64,000 bases of DNA, from NCBI GenBank assembly GCA_020632635.1, contig JACKFE010000006.1, forward strand, positions 69,113 to 133,112, given 5' to 3'. The notes beneath the pieces are model-generated. The model saw nothing but the letters and a program-made list of their open reading frames with translations. It searched no databases and had not been told where the DNA came from. Made by a program: the position numbers and the translations under genes. Each line of letters starts with the position of its first letter. The stretch's first letter is position 1. Shown here in pieces: positions 34,078 through 43,217 of the stretch. Origin of the DNA: Nitrospiraceae bacterium. GTDB lineage: Bacteria; Nitrospirota; Nitrospiria; Nitrospirales; UBA8639.

Positions 34078-35595
34078 TTAGACAGGCACACAAAAATTTC
34101 CTGGTTCCTGCGCGGTGTTGAGTCTCTCCACCTGACAAGCCACAGAGGTGGGATCGAGCAAATCTCCCATATCAAATACCAATCTCCGGGACCCTTGACG
34201 AAATGTCACACGCTCCCATTGCACAGACTCCAGATGAGATGGAAACTGACGGACACACCTCCCTCTCAAGCCTCCCCGAGTATCATCGGGTCCACACCCC
34301 ATCGCCTGCTCAATATCGGAGTCCACGCAAATCCTGGCGGTCCGCCCTTCGGCCTCCAACCCTAAAAATAATCCTCGTTCGGGATCAATATTATGATATT
34401 CCAAATCCAAACTTTTCAGCCAAGGATCATTCCATTCCAACCGCTCTTCCTGTATAAAAGTTTCCAAAAGCCACTGTTTGGTCACCCAATCCAGCTTCCC
34501 TACTAAAGCCATCCGATCCGTTTCCAAGAGATCCAACGTCTGTTCCCATTCTTCTAGAATCCATTGCGTTTCTTCATCGCCGTCACGCAAGGCCTGAGAT
34601 GCAGCCTCCAAATACTCCCGTTGAAGATCTAGGCCCGAAATGGATTTTCCGTTTTCCCGAAGGACGAGGGTTTTCAAGTCGGTATCTTGAGAAAGAGCTT
34701 GAATGGCTAACACGGGAGATTGCAGTTGCACCAAGGGAGCCTGGTTTCTGGCAATGAGATCCAACACGACCCGAGTCGTACCCACCTTCATGGCGGTAGC
34801 ATATTCCGACATATTGGCATCCCCTACAATCAAATGTAGCCGACGGAAGCGGGTGCGATCGGCATGGGGTTCGTCACGCGTATTCAGGATAGACCGATTG
34901 TGCATGGTATCCACCCCTAAGTCCTGCTCCATGAAATCAGCCCGTTGAGACAATTGAAACCCGCCTGCCTGATAGCCAGCCTCCTGCTTTTCCCGCCCCA
35001 CTTTTCCCGCCCCGGCAATCAACTGGCGACTCACAAGAAAGGGCAGCAACCCTTCCACCAAGATGTGAAAATCCAACGATCGGGAAACAAGATAGTTGTC
35101 ATGGCAACCATAGCTATGCCCTTGAAAATCAGAGTTATTTTTATAGAGCTGCACGAAGGCTCCGCCAAGCACCGTATTTCTCCGCTTCGCCGCCGCCAGC
35201 AAAATTCGTTCGCCAGCACGATCATGCGCCACAAGATCTTTGAGCGTCCGACATTCCGGCGATGAATATTCGGGATGGGTATGGTCATTATAAAATCTGG
35301 CGCCATTCGGCAGAACCAGGTCACTTTTCATTTCGTAGAATGAAAACGGCCGATGAGCGTCCTGTTCGGCAAAGAGGGCTTCCTCCTGATCTTGAGCCAG
35401 CTCCGACACACGAAACCCCCGCTGATCAAGTTGGGGATGTTCATGTTGGTAATCCCAGTGGCGCCGGAAGGGTCCGTTCAGATAAGCCCGCACGAGTTCC
35501 ATCGACTCCACTACCGGATCCAATTCAGCGGAATCCTCCCGCGTAATTCCATATTCTGTTTCAATGCCAAATAAACGAAGAGGCTCCATCAGCAT
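34078..35595 (-). CDS. dop: Depupylase/deamidase Dop homologue
   Basis: 505 residues, a paralogue of PafA. It shows L-F-G-I-E-T-E-Y-G-I-T near residue 8-18, a longer loop than PafA, then N-G-A-R-F-Y-N-D-H-T-H-P-E-Y-S-S-P-E-C, the Dop form of the active-site block, with the catalytic Asp. Y-K-N-N-S-D and Y-G-C-H-D-N-Y-L-V follow. Dop removes tags and in other species deamidates Pup-Gln. As the tag ends in Glu, only the cleavage activity is needed here. It lies between the ATPase and UBact genes. Confidence 0.92.
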   Translation of the reverse strand: MLMEPLRLFGIETEYGITREDSAELDPVVESMELVRAYLNGPFRRHWDYQHEHPQLDQRGFRVSELAQDQEEALFAEQDAHRPFSFYEMKSDLVLPNGARFYNDHTHPEYSSPECRTLKDLVAHDRAGERILLAAAKRRNTVLGGAFVQLYKNNSDFQGHSYGCHDNYLVSRSLDFHILVEGLLPFLVSRQLIAGAGKVGREKQEAGYQAGGFQLSQRADFMEQDLGVDTMHNRSILNTRDEPHADRTRFRRLHLIVGDANMSEYATAMKVGTTRVVLDLIARNQAPLVQLQSPVLAIQALSQDTDLKTLVLRENGKSISGLDLQREYLEAASQALRDGDEETQWILEEWEQTLDLLETDRMALVGKLDWVTKQWLLETFIQEERLEWNDPWLKSLDLEYHNIDPERGLFLGLEAEGRTARICVDSDIEQAMGCGPDDTRGGLRGRCVRQFPSHLESVQWERVTFRQGSRRLVFDMGDLLDPTSVACQVERLNTAQEPGNFCVPV

Positions 35596-35654
35596 GTCCC
35601 TAATTGTAGATTCCCATCACCCTGGATACGACACGACAATCAAGAGATCATCAT

Positions 35655-37529
35655 TTAAATAATGGAGGAAGCCACCCGATCGCGACGGGCATCCTGCGCT
35701 TGGAATGAAGAGACCCCAACAACTTGTTCCGGCTGATAATCCAGCAACTTCAACCATTCTTCCGCAGAATCATCCGGTGGAAAAATTTCACTTTCCCGAA
35801 ACTCATCTTCGACCGCTCGGGTTAAATCATCCAATGAAAGACCAACTCCTTTCGCATCCGGGGAATCAATGGCACGTTCGATTGCCAGTTCCTTGGCCCG
35901 TCTCACAATTCCGGCCAGCACGGCCCCACTAATAAAATTCTGGCGGTACAATACATCGCGCCTCCCATTCCGAAGCCTAATGGCCAGTACTCGATTGTCC
36001 TCATGTCGTTGAAACAGCTGTTCAACCAGCTCTTCGATCAAGACATCCGGAATGGCATGAGGGCCGACCGTATTAATAAAACGGTCTCCACTGGCATAAG
36101 GAAGATCCGGAGTAAGGTAAATCCGTAGAATCTCCTTGGTGGCTTGTCGATCCGGCCGCCCCACTTTAATTTTCCGGTCAATCCTGCCTGACCGCAAAAT
36201 CGCAGGGTCGATCAAATCCGGTCGATTCGACGCTAAAATCACTACCACCTGCGTCAGACTTTCAATGCCGTCCAACTCTGCACAAAACATCGGAACAACC
36301 GTATTCGCAACATTATAAGACCGAATGGCTCTTCGCGTTCCAAGAATGGATTCAGCCTCGTCAATAAAAAGAAATGGGAGCTTCCCTTCTTTTCGATGAG
36401 CACGAGCCTGCGCGAATATATCACGAACCATGCGCTCCGATTCTCCTACCCACATATTCAAAATTTCCGGCCCTTTGATATGGAGAAAAATCCCCCCGGT
36501 AATCTGTGAAGCAGAAAAAGCGGGGGAATCTGAGGGGGGGAAAACTGATTCTTTTTCTACGTGGTCGGCTAATAGACGCCCCAGGCTGGCAGCCGTCGCC
36601 TTCCCGATCAAGGTTTTCCCACACCCTGGAGGCCCATATAGTAAAAACCCTTTGGGTTGCTCAAAGGCATATTGTTGAAAAAGACTTCCGTGGAGCAAAG
36701 GATGTTCAATCGACCGTCGAATCGCCGCAATCGCTTTCTCCTGGCCGCCAATGTCTTTCCAGGTGACGGTTGGAAGGTCGGCCAACACATGTGTCTGAGA
36801 GGCAGACGGAGTCAACCGTTCAACAGCCAAGTGCATGGTGGGATCCAACCGTACTTCCTCTCCAACTTTTAAGTCGGAGGATAGAAGCTCGTCTGCCCGT
36901 TGGATCAGATTACCGGACCGCCCCAGATCCTGGTCGACACGCAAACGCCCGTCATCTAGGATTTCTCGAATTTTGACGACTGGCCCATTCTGGTCATATC
37001 CCAAAGATCGAATGACCACAAACGCTTCATTGACCAAAACTTGATGGCCGCTTTTTAATGAATCCTCTGATAGCCGTGGATCAATGTTGGCATAATATTC
37101 AGCCCCTCCCACGATAACCCGGGCCAACAGATCATCTGAATGTCCCAAAAAAGTCCCCACCCGGTTCGCCGGAGCGGTTAATTTCTCCACGACGGATTGA
37201 AGTTTCTTGAATTCCTTGTCCTGTTGCTGAAAGGAGGCCGACTGTTCTAACACCCGATGACGTATCTGATATATCAGCGGAACCCGACCATCCCCTTCAG
37301 GCAAGGAAGCAAGACATTGATCAATGAGAGCCAAAAGAGACGGGGGAGAGCCTCCTGCTCCCTGACTCAGAGGAGATCGAGACTCATCAGGAACGGAATG
37401 AGAGGGAGAAAGACGATCACTCATAGACACCATTCTTTCCGGGACACCTATTGATAATTCGACGCCGCTGACTTCCATCGGCACCGATTCACTTCTCATA
37501 CGCCCCCGGTTCAAGAGAACGTCTCTCAT
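35655..37529 (-). CDS. arc: Proteasome-associated AAA+ ATPase (ARC/Mpa)
   Basis: Up to 624 residues; the start is uncertain, with ATGs at 37529, 37499, 37478 and 37424. It unfolds tagged proteins and feeds them into the core. Parts: an N-terminal tail, a coiled coil (Q-Q-Q-D-K-E-F-K-K-L-Q-S-V-V-E-K-L) that would bind the tag, OB-like domains, then the AAA+ domain with Walker A G-P-P-G-C-G-K-T, Walker B F-L-F-I-D-E-A-E-S and the arginine finger region R-S-G-R-I-D-R. The C-terminus is A-S-S-I-I. The G-Q-Y-L-type tail used by Mpa to dock on the 20S core is missing. It is first in the run. Confidence 0.9.
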   Translation of the reverse strand: MRDVLLNRGRMRSESVPMEVSGVELSIGVPERMVSMSDRLSPSHSVPDESRSPLSQGAGGSPPSLLALIDQCLASLPEGDGRVPLIYQIRHRVLEQSASFQQQDKEFKKLQSVVEKLTAPANRVGTFLGHSDDLLARVIVGGAEYYANIDPRLSEDSLKSGHQVLVNEAFVVIRSLGYDQNGPVVKIREILDDGRLRVDQDLGRSGNLIQRADELLSSDLKVGEEVRLDPTMHLAVERLTPSASQTHVLADLPTVTWKDIGGQEKAIAAIRRSIEHPLLHGSLFQQYAFEQPKGFLLYGPPGCGKTLIGKATAASLGRLLADHVEKESVFPPSDSPAFSASQITGGIFLHIKGPEILNMWVGESERMVRDIFAQARAHRKEGKLPFLFIDEAESILGTRRAIRSYNVANTVVPMFCAELDGIESLTQVVVILASNRPDLIDPAILRSGRIDRKIKVGRPDRQATKEILRIYLTPDLPYASGDRFINTVGPHAIPDVLIEELVEQLFQRHEDNRVLAIRLRNGRRDVLYRQNFISGAVLAGIVRRAKELAIERAIDSPDAKGVGLSLDDLTRAVEDEFRESEIFPPDDSAEEWLKLLDYQPEQVVGVSSFQAQDARRDRVASSII

Positions 37530-37556
37530 TCTACACTGAGAAGTTCACCTTACCCA

Positions 37557-37600
37557 AGTCAAAAAAAAACCGGGGATTCCCTATAACGGAACCCCCGGTT
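37557..37600 (-). terminator. Intrinsic terminator between RRM gene and ARC
   Basis: On the minus strand an AACCGGGG/CCCCGGTT stem (37567-37574 and 37592-37599), extended by GGAAC/ATTCC, is followed by eight or more T. It ends the RRM transcript and separates it from the proteasome run. Confidence 0.88.
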
Positions 37601-37633
37601 CTTTATCCGAGAAACACCGATGTCAGAAGTTTT

Positions 37634-37966
37634 TTACCAGCGGCCGCCGCGATTGCCGCCGCTTGGCCGCCGACCACCTGGACCTCGATTCCCCCCTCCA
37701 CCAAAATCCGAACGAGGAGCTTGAGGTTTGGCCTCATTGACGGTGAGGGTGCGCCCTCCCAATTCCGTCCCATTCAACGCCGTAATGGCACTCTGGGCTT
37801 CCTCATCCGATCCCATTTCCACAAAACCAAAGCCACGAGATTGGCCTGTGTATTTGTCCGTGATGATTTTGGCTGAGGTTACATTTCCATGTTGTCCGAA
37901 CAGGTCAGCCAGTTCCTGCTCAGATGTGGAATAGGGTAATCCACCCACATAAATCTTTGAACCCAT
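37634..37966 (-). CDS. RRM-domain RNA-binding protein
   Basis: 110 residues from the ATG at 37966. One RRM domain: RNP2 K-I-Y-V-G-G-L at residues 4-10 and RNP1 R-G-F-G-F-V-E near 44-50, with a Gly/Arg-rich tail (G-G-G-G-N-R-G-P-G-G-R-R). It matches the bacterial/cyanobacterial Rbp type, which binds RNA and is often cold-induced. It stands alone between clpX and the proteasome genes and has its own terminator. The upstream frame to 38002 adds 12 residues without support. There is a AGGGACCCC-like purine run before the ATG. Confidence 0.9.
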   Translation of the reverse strand: MGSKIYVGGLPYSTSEQELADLFGQHGNVTSAKIITDKYTGQSRGFGFVEMGSDEEAQSAITALNGTELGGRTLTVNEAKPQAPRSDFGGGGNRGPGGRRPSGGNRGGRW

Positions 37967-38246
37967 CGGGGTCCCTCCTTCCAAAAGCGATATTGTTTGC
38001 ACGGTTCTGAGGAGATGAGAAGGGAAGGAACGGCCCGAGAACGCGAATTCGGTGGCGACTTAGGACTAACTTCCAATCAGATTCCTTATGGATTCCTGAG
38101 CAAAACAACATCAATAATGGGCCACGTCACCGTTTCCATTCATCACAGGGCCCGTTCGTTGCGATGAACTGATGTCCCGTAGCATAAGATAGAATTAAGA
38201 AGAATGCAATATCCTTGGCCGTCATCCAATCACGAAAATTCAGCCG

Positions 38247-39527
38247 TCAGGGGATTAATTGTGGAACACCAGTCCCGTCAATCACGTCCTTGGTAATCGC
38301 CACCTGTTTTATGTTTTTCAAAGCCGGCACATCATACATCAGATCCAACATCACCTCTTCCAAGATGGCCCGCAACCCCCGTGCCCCGGTTTTCATAGAG
38401 GCTGCCCTCATGGCAACGGCTTGTATGGCATCCGGGGTAAACGTGAGTTCAACCCCATCTAGTTGGAACATGGCCTGATATTGCTTAATGAGCGCGTTTT
38501 TCGGTTCTTGCAGCACTCGGACCAGATCATCCACCCCAAGGTCGTTTAAGGAAGCCAGAATCGGAAACCGTCCGACAAATTCAGGGATCAAACCATATTT
38601 CAACAAATCTTCAGGCCGAACCTGAGCCAATAGCTGATCACTATTGAGCGGCTTGACTTCTCGTTCTCCCGCATCGAATCCCAACCGCTTTTGATTCGTT
38701 CGTTGAGCAATGATATCCTCAACCCCTACAAAAGCCCCGCCGCAAATAAATAAGATATTCGTTGTATCCACCCGAAGGAATTCTTGCTCAGGGTGTTTTC
38801 GTCCCCCTTTCGGAGGAACATTGCAAATCGTGCCCTCCACTAATTTCAGCAACGCTTGTTGCACACCTTCTCCTGAGACATCTCGGGTGATGGAGGGACT
38901 TTCCGACTTCCGGCTAATTTTATCGATCTCATCAATGTAGATAATACCTACCTGGGCACGGGCCATATTAAAATCACAGGCTTGCAATAACTTCAAGACC
39001 ACATTTTCGACGTCTTCCCCCACGTACCCTGCCTCAGTGACGGTCGTGGCATCGGCAATGGCAAACGGCACCTGAAGAATTTTAGCCAGGGTTTTGGCCA
39101 AAAGGGTTTTCCCTGTCCCTGTAGGGCCAATCAACATGACATTGCCTTTTTCAAGTTCTACGTCAGGTACGTTTTTTCCGCTAAACACCCGCTTGTAATG
39201 ATTATGCACGGCCACCGACAGAATCTTTTTGGCCCGATGCTGACCAATGACATATTCATCTAGAATTGATTTAATTTCAGGAGGCGTCGGCAACGGCCCT
39301 GGCGGTGCTTCTAGTGGAGGGTGTCCATCGGAATGCCCCGAAAAAAACTTGGAACATTGCTGAACACAATCGGCGCAAATCAGGACTGATCCCGGGGTTT
39401 GACACTGGGCACACATTTGCCGGGCCGGGGCCTGAATCAGATTGGTCACTCCCCCTCTGGCCCGCCCACAAAATGAACATACCGCATCCGCTCGATTACG
39501 CCCTTGTTTTGAATCCCAAAACGCCAC
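38247..39527 (-). CDS. clpX: ATP-dependent Clp protease ATPase subunit ClpX
   Basis: 426 residues. The N-terminal zinc domain has C-S-F-C (17-20) and C-A-D-C (51-54). The AAA+ domain has Walker A G-P-T-G-T-G-K-T near 134-141, the pore loop G-Y-V-G-E-D-V-E, and Walker B I-I-Y-I-D-E-I-D-K-I. The R-G-L-R-A-I sensor-2 region closes it. It unfolds substrates for ClpP. An additional C-A-Q-C pair (39-42) sits inside the zinc domain, in a longer-than-usual loop. clpP is not in the window. It lies beside the proteasome genes but is a separate unit. Confidence 0.96.
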   Translation of the reverse strand: MAFWDSKQGRNRADAVCSFCGRARGGVTNLIQAPARQMCAQCQTPGSVLICADCVQQCSKFFSGHSDGHPPLEAPPGPLPTPPEIKSILDEYVIGQHRAKKILSVAVHNHYKRVFSGKNVPDVELEKGNVMLIGPTGTGKTLLAKTLAKILQVPFAIADATTVTEAGYVGEDVENVVLKLLQACDFNMARAQVGIIYIDEIDKISRKSESPSITRDVSGEGVQQALLKLVEGTICNVPPKGGRKHPEQEFLRVDTTNILFICGGAFVGVEDIIAQRTNQKRLGFDAGEREVKPLNSDQLLAQVRPEDLLKYGLIPEFVGRFPILASLNDLGVDDLVRVLQEPKNALIKQYQAMFQLDGVELTFTPDAIQAVAMRAASMKTGARGLRAILEEVMLDLMYDVPALKNIKQVAITKDVIDGTGVPQLIP

Positions 39528-39637
39528 AATGACATCCTTTCAATAAAATCAGATGATCGGCTTATGAACTAAGATGAATGGAGAATATTTCCAAATCTTA
39601 AACACCTGAATAAGAGGAAGGCAATTCACTGACCTCG

Positions 39638-40753
39638 TCAGGATTGAACGGAGGCGACATCCACAATGTTCAAGGGGACCGTCTCCCAAGACTCCCCGCT
39701 ATCCCGACTTCGAAAGAGTCCTTTTCCATTCGTCCCCACAAACAACAGATGAGGATCAAGAGCACTGACCGCCATCGCGCGAATATTGGTGTTTGTCAAT
39801 CCCGTATTCCGGTATTCCCAAGTCGCTCCTCCATCTTGGCTTCGGGCGACTCCCTTTCGATTTGACACATACACAATGTCAGATTGCTTGGGATCCAGTA
39901 TCAGATCACTCAACATTTGATCACTTAGAGTAGTTCCAATTCGGGTCCACAAATGACCACCATCCACCGTCTTATAGAGACCATCCAGCGAGGCCGTATA
40001 CACCGTATCGGGATGATGAGGGTCAACCTTAATTCTGGTGACCCCTAAGGCCCGAGAAGTTTTGAGAACGTCTGGGGCAACCAAACCGGCATTCACCTGA
40101 CTCCAGGTTTGGGCCCCATCCAGGGATTTGTAGACCCCTCCGCTGGTTCCGGCATAGAGGGTTTGCGGTTGACGGGGGTCAAAGTCCAAGGTCACCACCA
40201 TTAACACATCCCTCATGCCCTCCATCCGTTTTCTCCAGAATTCGCCTCCGTCTTCTGATTCGAACACCCCCAAAGAAGTGGCTGCAAAAATATGCTGAGA
40301 GGATCCAGGAACGAATACCACCTGATGCACCACGGAGGAAATCGTGATGGAGTCCAACCCATTTCGCCGGGAGGCCCAACGTTGGCCGCCATCATAACTT
40401 TTAAAGACCGCGTCGCCTTTAGTTCCCGCAAGGACATTGGCAGGCAATAATGGATCAATCGCCAAGGCAATCACGCGGGAATGAGTCATTCCCTGAGACA
40501 TATTTTGCCAAGTCTTCCCTCCATCACGCGTCTTATAAATATATTCATTGGTTGCGATATACAGAATGTCCGCATTGGTAGGATGCAATGCAACTTCCAC
40601 TACCGCTTCGCTGGGCCCGCAACTACAGAGGCCAAGAGTCAACGCCCCCCAATAGAGCCAGGGGCTAAATTTCTTTGCACCCCCCCATTTCATCGCGAGT
40701 AGCGCAAATGAGAATCGACTCATCGTTCCCGCAATACAAAAGAGAACGTGCAT
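39638..40753 (-). CDS. BNR/Ycf48-like beta-propeller lipoprotein
   Basis: 371 residues from the first ATG; ATGs at 40723 and 40693 are alternatives. The N-terminal segment (P-W-L-Y-W-G-A-L-T-L-G-L-C-S-C-G) looks like a lipoprotein or Sec signal. The rest is made of repeats of about 45 residues with G-G-x-T-W (BNR/Asp-box): T-R-D-G-G-K-T-W, S-L-D-G-A-Q-T-W, S-Q-D-G-G-A-T-W, S-R-D-S-G-E-S-W. It resembles Ycf48/sortilin-type propellers that act as assembly or binding factors. The partner is unknown. It precedes the M48 peptidase by 11 bases on the same strand. Confidence 0.75.
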   Translation of the reverse strand: MHVLFCIAGTMSRFSFALLAMKWGGAKKFSPWLYWGALTLGLCSCGPSEAVVEVALHPTNADILYIATNEYIYKTRDGGKTWQNMSQGMTHSRVIALAIDPLLPANVLAGTKGDAVFKSYDGGQRWASRRNGLDSITISSVVHQVVFVPGSSQHIFAATSLGVFESEDGGEFWRKRMEGMRDVLMVVTLDFDPRQPQTLYAGTSGGVYKSLDGAQTWSQVNAGLVAPDVLKTSRALGVTRIKVDPHHPDTVYTASLDGLYKTVDGGHLWTRIGTTLSDQMLSDLILDPKQSDIVYVSNRKGVARSQDGGATWEYRNTGLTNTNIRAMAVSALDPHLLFVGTNGKGLFRSRDSGESWETVPLNIVDVASVQS

Positions 40754-40764
40754 GGCACCAGGAG

Positions 40765-41676
40765 TTAACGAAACCGAGCTCCGGTTTTCAACGCGGACTT
40801 TTGCGAGGGAGGTGGGGTGATCATGGGTAATTCCGACACGGGAGCCTTTGGAGTCTGATTATAAATCTCCAAAGCCTCAGGCATCCAGGACGTTAAATCG
40901 GCAATTCGGGTTTCATGAGCGGGATGTGTGGAGAGAAATTCCGGAGGAGCCCCTTGGGAGGAAGCCGCCATTCGCTCCCAAATATGAATAGCCTCACGAG
41001 GATCATAGCCGGCATCAGCGGCCAACAGAACACCAATATAGTCGGCTTCAGATTCATGTTTGCGGCTAAATGGCAATAAGACTCCGGCCTGCACGCCTAT
41101 TCCCATGGCTTGCATGGCCAATTCACCTAAGGCCGGGTTCGTACCTTGAGTGGAAAGGACAATCGCCGCAGCGGTCATTCCCAATTGGGCCACTAATCCC
41201 TGACTCATACGCTCCCCGCCATGTTGAGCCAAGGCATGAACCACTTCATGTCCCATGATGGCCGCCAAACCAGCCTCGTTTTTGGCCATGGGGAAAATGC
41301 CCGTGTACACAGCAATTTTTCCACCCGGCAAGGCCCAGGCATTTTTGGTGGCATCATCCTTAATCACCGTCACCTCCCATTTGAATTCCCGGGCGGCCTG
41401 GGCATATTTTGAACGCTTGGCAGCTTCAATAATTCTGGCGGCAACTCGTTTAACCGGTTCAATTTCTTTAGGATCCTTGGATAACACAACCTTGGGGTCC
41501 TGCAAAACCTCGCCATATTGCGCAGCCCCCATTTCATTCATGTATCCCGTTGGCATTAATAAAAATTGAGACCGGTGAGTATAGGGATTGGTCTCACATC
41601 CGGGTAAAAAGACCAACAGGAGAACTCCAACAATCCAGCCATATTGATGGATGAAGGAGTGAAGATAAACATGCAT
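40765..41676 (-). CDS. M48-family metallopeptidase lipoprotein
   Basis: 303 residues from the ATG at 41676, which has AGGG just upstream. ATGs at 41718 and 41688 are alternatives. The signal ends at the lipobox L-P-G-C. The catalytic H-E-V-V-H (HExxH) is near residue 145, with the third zinc ligand in E-S-E-A-D-Y-I-G. It is a periplasmic Zn protease of the BepA/LoiP/HtpX-like type, probably involved in outer-membrane protein quality control. It lies next to a BNR lipoprotein and two M16 peptidases, all on the minus strand. Confidence 0.9.
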   Translation of the reverse strand: MHVYLHSFIHQYGWIVGVLLLVFLPGCETNPYTHRSQFLLMPTGYMNEMGAAQYGEVLQDPKVVLSKDPKEIEPVKRVAARIIEAAKRSKYAQAAREFKWEVTVIKDDATKNAWALPGGKIAVYTGIFPMAKNEAGLAAIMGHEVVHALAQHGGERMSQGLVAQLGMTAAAIVLSTQGTNPALGELAMQAMGIGVQAGVLLPFSRKHESEADYIGVLLAADAGYDPREAIHIWERMAASSQGAPPEFLSTHPAHETRIADLTSWMPEALEIYNQTPKAPVSELPMITPPPSQKSALKTGARFR

Positions 41677-41744
41677 GGTGTCCCTCATGGCAAATGGCTC
41701 AGAAGATGAGTGTAGCATTGAGAGGGGGGATGAAACGACTCTCC

Positions 41745-43217
41745 TTAGGCTCCACCAGGGGGTTCGGGAATCCGAATATCCAACTCTTGCACATGTTCAA
41801 ACCTCGTCAGGGCAGGCCGAGTCCCCCCCCGTGAGCCCACGACTAATATAGAAAAGGCTTGTGGCCGGAGGTGCCGTTCTGCCGCCGCCCGCACCTGTGC
41901 CGTGGTTACGTGCTCAATTCCTGGACGAAATTCCTGAAGCCAGGTAGAGGGATATCCATAATATTCATATGTCAGATATTTCCCTAGTACTTTAGATGGG
42001 GAATCTACCGAAAACACAAACGAATTGAGGATACTCGTTTTGGCTTTCTGGACTTCGTCATCAGTGGGAGGATTGGCCACCATGTTGCGGGCCTCGGCAA
42101 TCAAGGCGTCAATACCCTTCCCGGTTGTTTCGGTTTTCGTGGACATGGACAGAATAGCCATGCCGGGATGATCCCAATCCAATCCCACCCCACCGTGCAC
42201 ATCGTAAGCCAGTCCTTGTTTGGACCGTATATTGGAAAAAAGGCGGGCACCGAAAGATCCGGAAAGGATTTGATTCACAATAACCAACGAATAATAATCG
42301 GGATCATCTCGGCGAATGCCCAAATGCCCCATGGCAATCTTGGCCTGAGTCATATCATTTTTTTCGATATAAAAAATCCCAGGAACCGGCTGGGTCCGAA
42401 TGGGAACTAGGGCATCTCTCATCTCAGGCCCCTTTGGCCAATGACCGAATACCTCCCGAATAAGAGACAGGACCTGAGGCTTTTGAAAATCCCCCGAGAT
42501 ACCGAGAATAATCCGGTTGGGATGGAAATATGTGTGATGCCAATTCACCACGTCTTCCCGGGTAATCTGGCTCATGGTGGCATAGGTAGGCACCCAGGTA
42601 TAGGGAGACTCTGGACCGTACACTAATTTTTTAAATTCACGCGAAACAATACTATCGGGATCGTCATTCTGCCGGGCAATACCCGCCATCACCTGATTCT
42701 TGGCAATTGCCAGCTTTGCCGCATCAAAGGCAGGATAGCGCAAAACTTCACCAAACACTCTGAACACTTCCTGGAAGTCATCGGTCAGACTGCTCATCGA
42801 AGCGGTCCCGGAAGAATCGCCAATACCTGTTTCAATCGCTGCGGCCTTCGCCTCCAAAAATTCATCCAATGCATCGCCAGACCGTTTTTGGGTCCCCCCT
42901 GATCGCAAAACAGCCCCTGTCAATTCCGCTAATCCAATTTTCTCTCTGGGCTCCCATCGGGAGCCCGTTCGGATCATGGCCGAGGCGGTCACAAGCGGCA
43001 ACTCATGATCTTCCATCAATAAGACCACCAAGCCATTCTCCAAGACGATCCGTTCAGGCTCTGGAATTATGAGCTCACCCAATGGCGGATATTTGAGTTG
43101 ATCAACCTGAGTGACCTGGGCGCGAACAGGCCCCCAACAAAAGAAGAACAGGACGGTTATATACACCACGATCCTCGCCAGGGATCTCCCACATTTTCCG
43201 GAACCTGAATGCGTCAT
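41745..43217 (-). CDS. M16-family peptidase subunit without active site
   Basis: 490 residues with a Sec signal (I-V-V-Y-I-T-V-L-F-F-F-C-W-G). It has the two-domain insulinase/MPP fold (I-V-L-E-N-G-L-V-V-L-L-M-E-D, then a G-L-A-Y-D-V-H-G-G block). The HxxEH zinc motif is absent: the equivalent segment reads L-A-E-L-T-G-A-V-L-R-S-G. It is the inactive partner of the upstream peptidase, as in heteromeric M16 pairs. Its ATG overlaps that gene by 4 bases. The pair is likely periplasmic. Confidence 0.9.
   Translation of the reverse strand: MTHSGSGKCGRSLARIVVYITVLFFFCWGPVRAQVTQVDQLKYPPLGELIIPEPERIVLENGLVVLLMEDHELPLVTASAMIRTGSRWEPREKIGLAELTGAVLRSGGTQKRSGDALDEFLEAKAAAIETGIGDSSGTASMSSLTDDFQEVFRVFGEVLRYPAFDAAKLAIAKNQVMAGIARQNDDPDSIVSREFKKLVYGPESPYTWVPTYATMSQITREDVVNWHHTYFHPNRIILGISGDFQKPQVLSLIREVFGHWPKGPEMRDALVPIRTQPVPGIFYIEKNDMTQAKIAMGHLGIRRDDPDYYSLVIVNQILSGSFGARLFSNIRSKQGLAYDVHGGVGLDWDHPGMAILSMSTKTETTGKGIDALIAEARNMVANPPTDDEVQKAKTSILNSFVFSVDSPSKVLGKYLTYEYYGYPSTWLQEFRPGIEHVTTAQVRAAAERHLRPQAFSILVVGSRGGTRPALTRFEHVQELDIRIPEPPGGA

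Noticed and set aside
30719..37529. Reading the cluster as ubiquitin-like or as recent gene transfer
   Set aside because: The tag is Pup-like, not ubiquitin-fold. Base and codon use resemble the flanks, and there are no mobile-element or attachment-site signs at the edges.
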